A stretch of DNA of 9,130 nt from Thermoflexus hugenholtzii JAD2 (GTDB lineage: Bacteria > Chloroflexota > Dehalococcoidia > UBA2979), in the NCBI GenBank assembly GCA_945889565.1, contig CAMDBZ010000054.1, positions 1-9,130 on the forward strand, given 5' to 3'. Positions 6,317 through 9,130 of the stretch are shown in pieces (within the stretch, counting starts at the first letter, position 1; the number at the start of each line of letters is the position of its first letter). Under the pieces are notes generated by a model that was not told the origin of the DNA, ran no database searches, and saw only the letters and a list, made by a program, of their open reading frames with translations. Made by a program: the position numbers and the translations under genes.

Positions 6317-6326
6317 CGGGGGACCG

Positions 6327-7067
6327 ATGACGCGCGCGCGCTGGCTCGTGGGTGCTGTCGCGGTGGTGCTGGTGCTTGGCGCCGGCGTCTGGTTCACGCT
6401 GCTGCGCGACGACGCGCCGCAGGCCGTGGACCTCGCGTCGGCGCTCTCGGCGGCCGCGCAGCAACCGGCGAACAGCCCGACCGCCGCGAGCGCGACGCCG
6501 GCGCCGGCGGGATCGCCCGCGACCGGCGCCGCGAGCTCGCTGGCCGGCACGTGGACGCTCGTGTCCGGGGCAAGCTTCGTCGGCTACCGCGTCAACGAAG
6601 AGCTGGCGAACATCGGCGCGAAGACGGCCGTCGGGCGCACCTCGGCGGTGACGGGCACGCTCACGTTCGACGGCGCGGCCATCACCGCCGTCGAAGTGAC
6701 CGCCGACCTGCGTCAGCTGCGCAGCGATGAGACGCGACGCGACCGGGCGCTGGAGATGCAGGCGCTGGAGACGGCGCGCTTTCCGTCCGCGACGTTCGTG
6801 CTGACCGCGCCGATTCGCCTCGAGCGCGCCCCCGCCGAGGGCGGCACCGTGCGCGCGGCGGCGACCGGCGACCTCACGCTGCACGGCGTCACGCGTCGCG
6901 TGGAGGTGCCGATCGAGGGACAGTTCCAGGGCGGGCGCGCCGTCGTCGTCGGCTCACTCGACATCCGCTTCGCGGACTTCGGCATCGCGCAGCCGCGCGC
7001 GCAGCTCGTGCTGTCGGTGGAGGACCACGGCGTGATCGAGCTACAGCTGGTGTTCGAGCGTCGCTAA
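6327..7067 (+). CDS. Membrane-anchored YceI-family protein
   Basis: The product has 246 residues. An N-terminal hydrophobic helix (about 6-26, WLVGAVAVVLVLGAGVWFTLL) is preceded by Arg3 and Arg5, so the rest faces outward. An Ala/Pro/Ser-rich spacer (about 28-72) leads to a complete YceI domain (about 75-245). Family marks include the opening TWTLVSGASFVGYRV, the central ADLRQLRSDETRRD, FPSATF (152-157), TLHGVTR (184-190), and the closing strand ending HGVIELQLVF. YceI proteins have a lipocalin-like beta barrel, and characterised members bind polyisoprenoid-type lipids; the ligand here is not known. The start at 6327 is supported by AAGGAG and by the membrane segment. The gene sits alone on this strand and converges on the minus-strand MFS gene after only 7 bases. 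It is in normal coding style with no sign of damage. Confidence 0.93.
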   Translation: MTRARWLVGAVAVVLVLGAGVWFTLLRDDAPQAVDLASALSAAAQQPANSPTAASATPAPAGSPATGAASSLAGTWTLVSGASFVGYRVNEELANIGAKTAVGRTSAVTGTLTFDGAAITAVEVTADLRQLRSDETRRDRALEMQALETARFPSATFVLTAPIRLERAPAEGGTVRAAATGDLTLHGVTRRVEVPIEGQFQGGRAVVVGSLDIRFADFGIAQPRAQLVLSVEDHGVIELQLVFERR

Positions 7068-7074
7068 GCTGCGG

Positions 7075-8280
7075 CTACGCCCGGCGCAGCGAGCCCCAGC
7101 CGACCGCCATCAAGCCGAACGCGACGCTCGAGATCGCGAAGAACGTGCCGACGGCCGGCGCGGCGCCCCAGCGATCGATCGCCAGCGCCATCACCAGCAC
7201 GCCGATCGGCTGCAGCGCGAAGCCCATCTGGAACACGCTCGTCGCGCGGCCACGCATGTCGTTGCGCGCCAGCAGCTGCACCAGCGTTTGCTGCAGCGCG
7301 AGCGAGACGCCGTGGAACACCCCGGCGATCGAGAGCAGCACCAGCGAGAGCCACAGCACCGTTGACTGCGAGAACGCGAGCAGCAACAGCGCGTAGCCGA
7401 GCATCCCCCAGAGCGCGACACGTCCCTTGCCGGGCATGTCGCCGGCGAACGCGAGCCCGAGCAGCCCGACCAGCGACCCCCAGCCGATTGACGCCGCGAG
7501 CAGCCCGTACTCGAGCGAGCCGCCGCCCAGCACCTGCTTTGCGAAGACCGGCAACAGCTGGACGTACGGGTACACGAGCAGCGCCGGGATCAGCGCGAGC
7601 ACGACGAGTCCGAGCACGGCCGGCTCGCGCGACACGTAGCGGATGCCGTCCCACGTGCCGCGCAGCGCGTTCTGGCTCGCGCGGCCGGACTGTCGCGTCG
7701 CGTGGCTGAGCGGCAGCGTGAGCAGCACGCCGATGCTCTTCATCACCGTCAGGAAGACGAACGGCGCGGCGACGTTGAACACGGCGAGCACGCCGGCGAG
7801 CGGCGGGCCGGACACGCGCGAGAGGTTCTGCGCCACGGAGCTCAGCGCGACCGCGTTCGGCAGCGTCTCGTCGGTGGTGATGTCGTAGACGTATGCCTGG
7901 CGCGTGGTCTGGTTCGTCGTGGTAATCAGGCCCTCGGCGAGCGCGAAGATGTAGATGTGCCAGACCTCGGCGCGCCCGCTGAGCACGAGCGCCGCCAGCG
8001 CGCCGCCCTGCGCGGCCCCGAGCGCCGTCGACCAGAGCAGGATGCTGCGACGCGAGTAGCGATCGAGCGCGAAGCCGATGAACGGACCCGCGAGCAGGCG
8101 CACGACGCCACTGAACGCCGAGATCGCGCCCAGTTGCACGGCCGACTCCTGGCTGAGCTCGTACACGAGCCAGCCCATGCCGATGGTCTGCGCCCACTGT
8201 CCGAACCCCTGCGCGACCGTGCCGAAGAACAGCAGCCGAAAGTCGCGGCCGCGCAGCGCGGCGATGGCGGTCGTGAAGCG
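7075..8280 (-). CDS. MFS exporter (EntS/MFS_3-like), start codon unresolved
   Basis: This is a multi-helix major facilitator, probably a 12-TM drug or metabolite exporter. The only canonical in-frame start is ATG 8178, giving 367 residues, but it falls inside TM1. Family-like sequence continues upstream in the same frame to at least base 8280 (RFTTAIAALRGRDFRLLFFG, then TVAQGFGQWAQTIGMGW), so the true protein is about 400 residues or more. Counted from ATG 8178, motif A is GFALDRYSRR (35-44) after TM2. A related loop (FAGDMPGKGR) lies in the C-terminal half. Helices are clear throughout, and the C-terminus is WGSLRRA. ALRGRDFR before TM1 is the usual start region of EntS-like carriers. The substrate is unknown. 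The gene is divergent from the second MFS gene and convergent with the YceI gene. There is no in-frame stop upstream, so the 5' limit is not set by sequence. Confidence 0.85.
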   Translation of the reverse strand, partial: RFTTAIAALRGRDFRLLFFGTVAQGFGQWAQTIGMGWLVYELSQESAVQLGAISAFSGVVRLLAGPFIGFALDRYSRRSILLWSTALGAAQGGALAALVLSGRAEVWHIYIFALAEGLITTTNQTTRQAYVYDITTDETLPNAVALSSVAQNLSRVSGPPLAGVLAVFNVAAPFVFLTVMKSIGVLLTLPLSHATRQSGRASQNALRGTWDGIRYVSREPAVLGLVVLALIPALLVYPYVQLLPVFAKQVLGGGSLEYGLLAASIGWGSLVGLLGLAFAGDMPGKGRVALWGMLGYALLLLAFSQSTVLWLSLVLLSIAGVFHGVSLALQQTLVQLLARNDMRGRATSVFQMGFALQPIGVLVMALAIDRWGAAPAVGTFFAISSVAFGLMAVGWGSLRRA

Positions 8281-8308
8281 GGCGCTCGCGCTCTGGCGCG
8301 GCGGGTCG

Positions 8309-8337
8309 ATGACGCTCGTGGTGGACGGCGCTACGAT
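8309..8337 (+). promoter_or_regulatory. Sigma-70-like promoter for the second MFS gene
   Basis: ATGACG (8309-8314) and TACGAT (8332-8337) are separated by exactly 17 bases; each matches four of six consensus positions. Transcription would begin near 8344, leaving a leader of about 36 bases before ATG 8380. The element overlaps DNA that may encode the N-terminus of the minus-strand MFS protein. Confidence 0.55.
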
Positions 8338-8379
8338 GGGCAGCCTGCGCGGGCACGGCGACGAGGCGGGGCGGCGGCG

Positions 8380-9130
8380 ATGCGACTCCGGTCGGTGTAC
8401 ACGGGGTACTGGGTCGTCGCCGCGCTCTTCATCGCCGAGATCGCCGTCACGGGCGTCAGCTTCTACTCCTTCAGCATCTTCATCCGCGAGTGGCAGGCGG
8501 ACGAGCAGCTGCGCTGGAGCCTCACCGCGATCAACGCCTCGTTCTGGATTGGGCTGCCGCTCGCGGTGCTCAGCCCGCTGATGGGGCGCAGCATCGACAC
8601 GCGCGGTCCGAAGCTGCTGATGCTGCTCGGTGTGCCGGTCGTCGGCGTGGCCTTCGTCGTCGAGGCGCTGATGACGGAGCTCTGGCAGCTCTGGCTCGCG
8701 CAGGGGCTACTGGTCGTCGGGCAGTCGGCGGCGTTCCTCGGCACCGGCAAGCTCGTCGGCATGTGGTTCGACCGCGATCGCGGCCGGATGATGGGCATCG
8801 CGCTGGCCGGCAACAACGCGGGCGGCATCATCATGGGCAAGCTCGTGCCGGTGATGATCGACGGCATCGGCTGGCGCGCCACGCTCGGCTTCTTCGGCGT
8901 GGCGCTCGTCGTGCTCAACCTGCTGCTGATCTGGTTCTTCATCAAGGACCAGCCCGAGGACGTGCTCCGCGAGGCGAGCCGCCGCGCGGATCGCGCCGCC
9001 GAGGCGCGCGGGGCGCGCGTGCTCATCGCCGCCCGCGACGCGGAGCGGGAGCGGACCGTCGCTGCGGGCCGCCTCGGCCTGTGGCAGCTCACCGTCGGCC
9101 TGACGCTGCGCACCTTCGCCGATGCCTGGA
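8380..9130 (+). CDS. MFS transporter of the monocarboxylate/oxalate-formate (MCT/OFA) type, 3'-partial
   Basis: The first 250 codons run off the window end without a stop. TM1 (about 11-35, with SFYSFSIFI) is followed by REWQADEQLRWSLTAINASFW. A Trp/Ser-containing helix start of this kind is typical of MCT/OFA carriers. Motif A is GRSIDTRGPK (69-78). TM4 and TM5 carry GKLVGMWFDRDRGRMMGIAL (123-142) and then AGNNAGG, matching the WF-x-R-x-RG-x-x-x-GI pattern of this branch. TM6 ends near residue 188. A charged Arg/Glu/Ala-rich central loop (about 189-230) leads to TM7 (LWQLTVGLTLR). Carriers of this type move monocarboxylates or related organic anions; the substrate is not readable here. The start ATG 8380 has GAGGCGGG nine bases upstream and the promoter described separately. 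It is not closely similar to the minus-strand MFS gene. Confidence 0.88.
   Translation, partial: MRLRSVYTGYWVVAALFIAEIAVTGVSFYSFSIFIREWQADEQLRWSLTAINASFWIGLPLAVLSPLMGRSIDTRGPKLLMLLGVPVVGVAFVVEALMTELWQLWLAQGLLVVGQSAAFLGTGKLVGMWFDRDRGRMMGIALAGNNAGGIIMGKLVPVMIDGIGWRATLGFFGVALVVLNLLLIWFFIKDQPEDVLREASRRADRAAEARGARVLIAARDAERERTVAAGRLGLWQLTVGLTLRTFADAW

Larger units (their letters stand above)
5995..6326. other. Intergenic region between the secreted-protein gene and the YceI gene
   Basis: There is no credible gene. A frame open from ATG 6030 into the YceI gene is only an unblocked GC-rich extension with Arg/Pro-rich, non-family sequence. The region holds a GC hairpin (6017-6048), a 14-bp palindrome (6082-6095), a hairpin at 6184-6205, an inverted repeat at 6234-6267, an 11-bp palindrome at 6273-6283 and the YceI ribosome binding site. 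No tRNA-like cloverleaf was found. Confidence 0.6.

Noticed and set aside
6030..6326. A long N-terminal extension of the YceI protein from ATG 6030.
   Set aside because: It is Arg/Pro-rich and unlike any domain, its ATG lies in the loop of the terminator-like hairpin, and AAGGAG plus a membrane anchor mark the start at 6327.
7064..8356. A 430-residue minus-strand frame starting at GTG 8356.
   Set aside because: Its body is an Arg/Ala-rich shadow of the MFS gene in a neighbouring frame with weak third-position G/C bias. It matters only as a possible start if an indel exists.
8463..9113. A 216-residue minus-strand frame at the window end.
   Set aside because: It is Ser/Arg/Pro-rich and lies opposite the clearly recognisable MFS gene that runs off the window.
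1..9130. A mobile element, CRISPR array, toxin-antitoxin pair or defence system.
   Set aside because: I found no spaced direct repeats, transposase or integrase motifs, terminal inverted repeats or nuclease-type genes on either strand.

Overview
The window is a very GC-rich bacterial segment with strong G/C preference at third codon positions. It looks chromosomal: ordinary transport and envelope genes, and no recognisable tRNA, rRNA, CRISPR, integrase or insertion sequence. The style of the large secreted protein (lectin-like N-terminus, Thr/Ala linker, C-terminal copies of a module with the core YIPGAPA-x-VNTL) together with a split MacA/MacB-type exporter suggests a Chloroflexota bacterium, perhaps Dehalococcoidia-like. 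That placement is an inference from protein style, not a measured phylogeny.

Layout. (1) Bases 1-3291, plus strand: a three-gene exporter operon. It starts with an HlyD/MacA-like adaptor (its 5' end lies outside the window and an apparent frameshift falls near 861-881), then a MacB-type ATPase (1358-2032), then a MacB/FtsX-type permease (2029-3291). Both junctions are 4-nt GTGA overlaps, so the three products are probably made as one assembly. (2) Bases 3292-3633: a non-coding gap with two perfect inverted repeats and a weak promoter candidate. (3) Bases 3634-5994, plus strand: a large secreted or surface protein of about 786 residues. A strong GC hairpin follows its stop. (4) Bases 5995-6326: a second non-coding gap rich in palindromes. 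(5) Bases 6327-7067, plus strand: a membrane-anchored YceI-family lipocalin-like protein. (6) Bases 7075-8280 or further, minus strand: an MFS exporter converging on the YceI gene with a 7-nt gap. Its N-terminus has no canonical start codon upstream of TM1. (7) Bases 8380-9130, plus strand: the first 250 codons of a second, unrelated MFS transporter resembling the monocarboxylate/oxalate-formate branch. It is divergent from the first and preceded by a good sigma-70-like promoter.

The theme is envelope and transport: one ABC efflux system, two MFS carriers of different branches, one secreted multidomain protein and one anchored lipid-binding-type protein. Nothing ties them into a single new pathway. 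The points that most deserve a second look are the broken adaptor reading frame, the missing start of the minus-strand MFS gene, the modular secreted protein and the palindromes in the two gaps.
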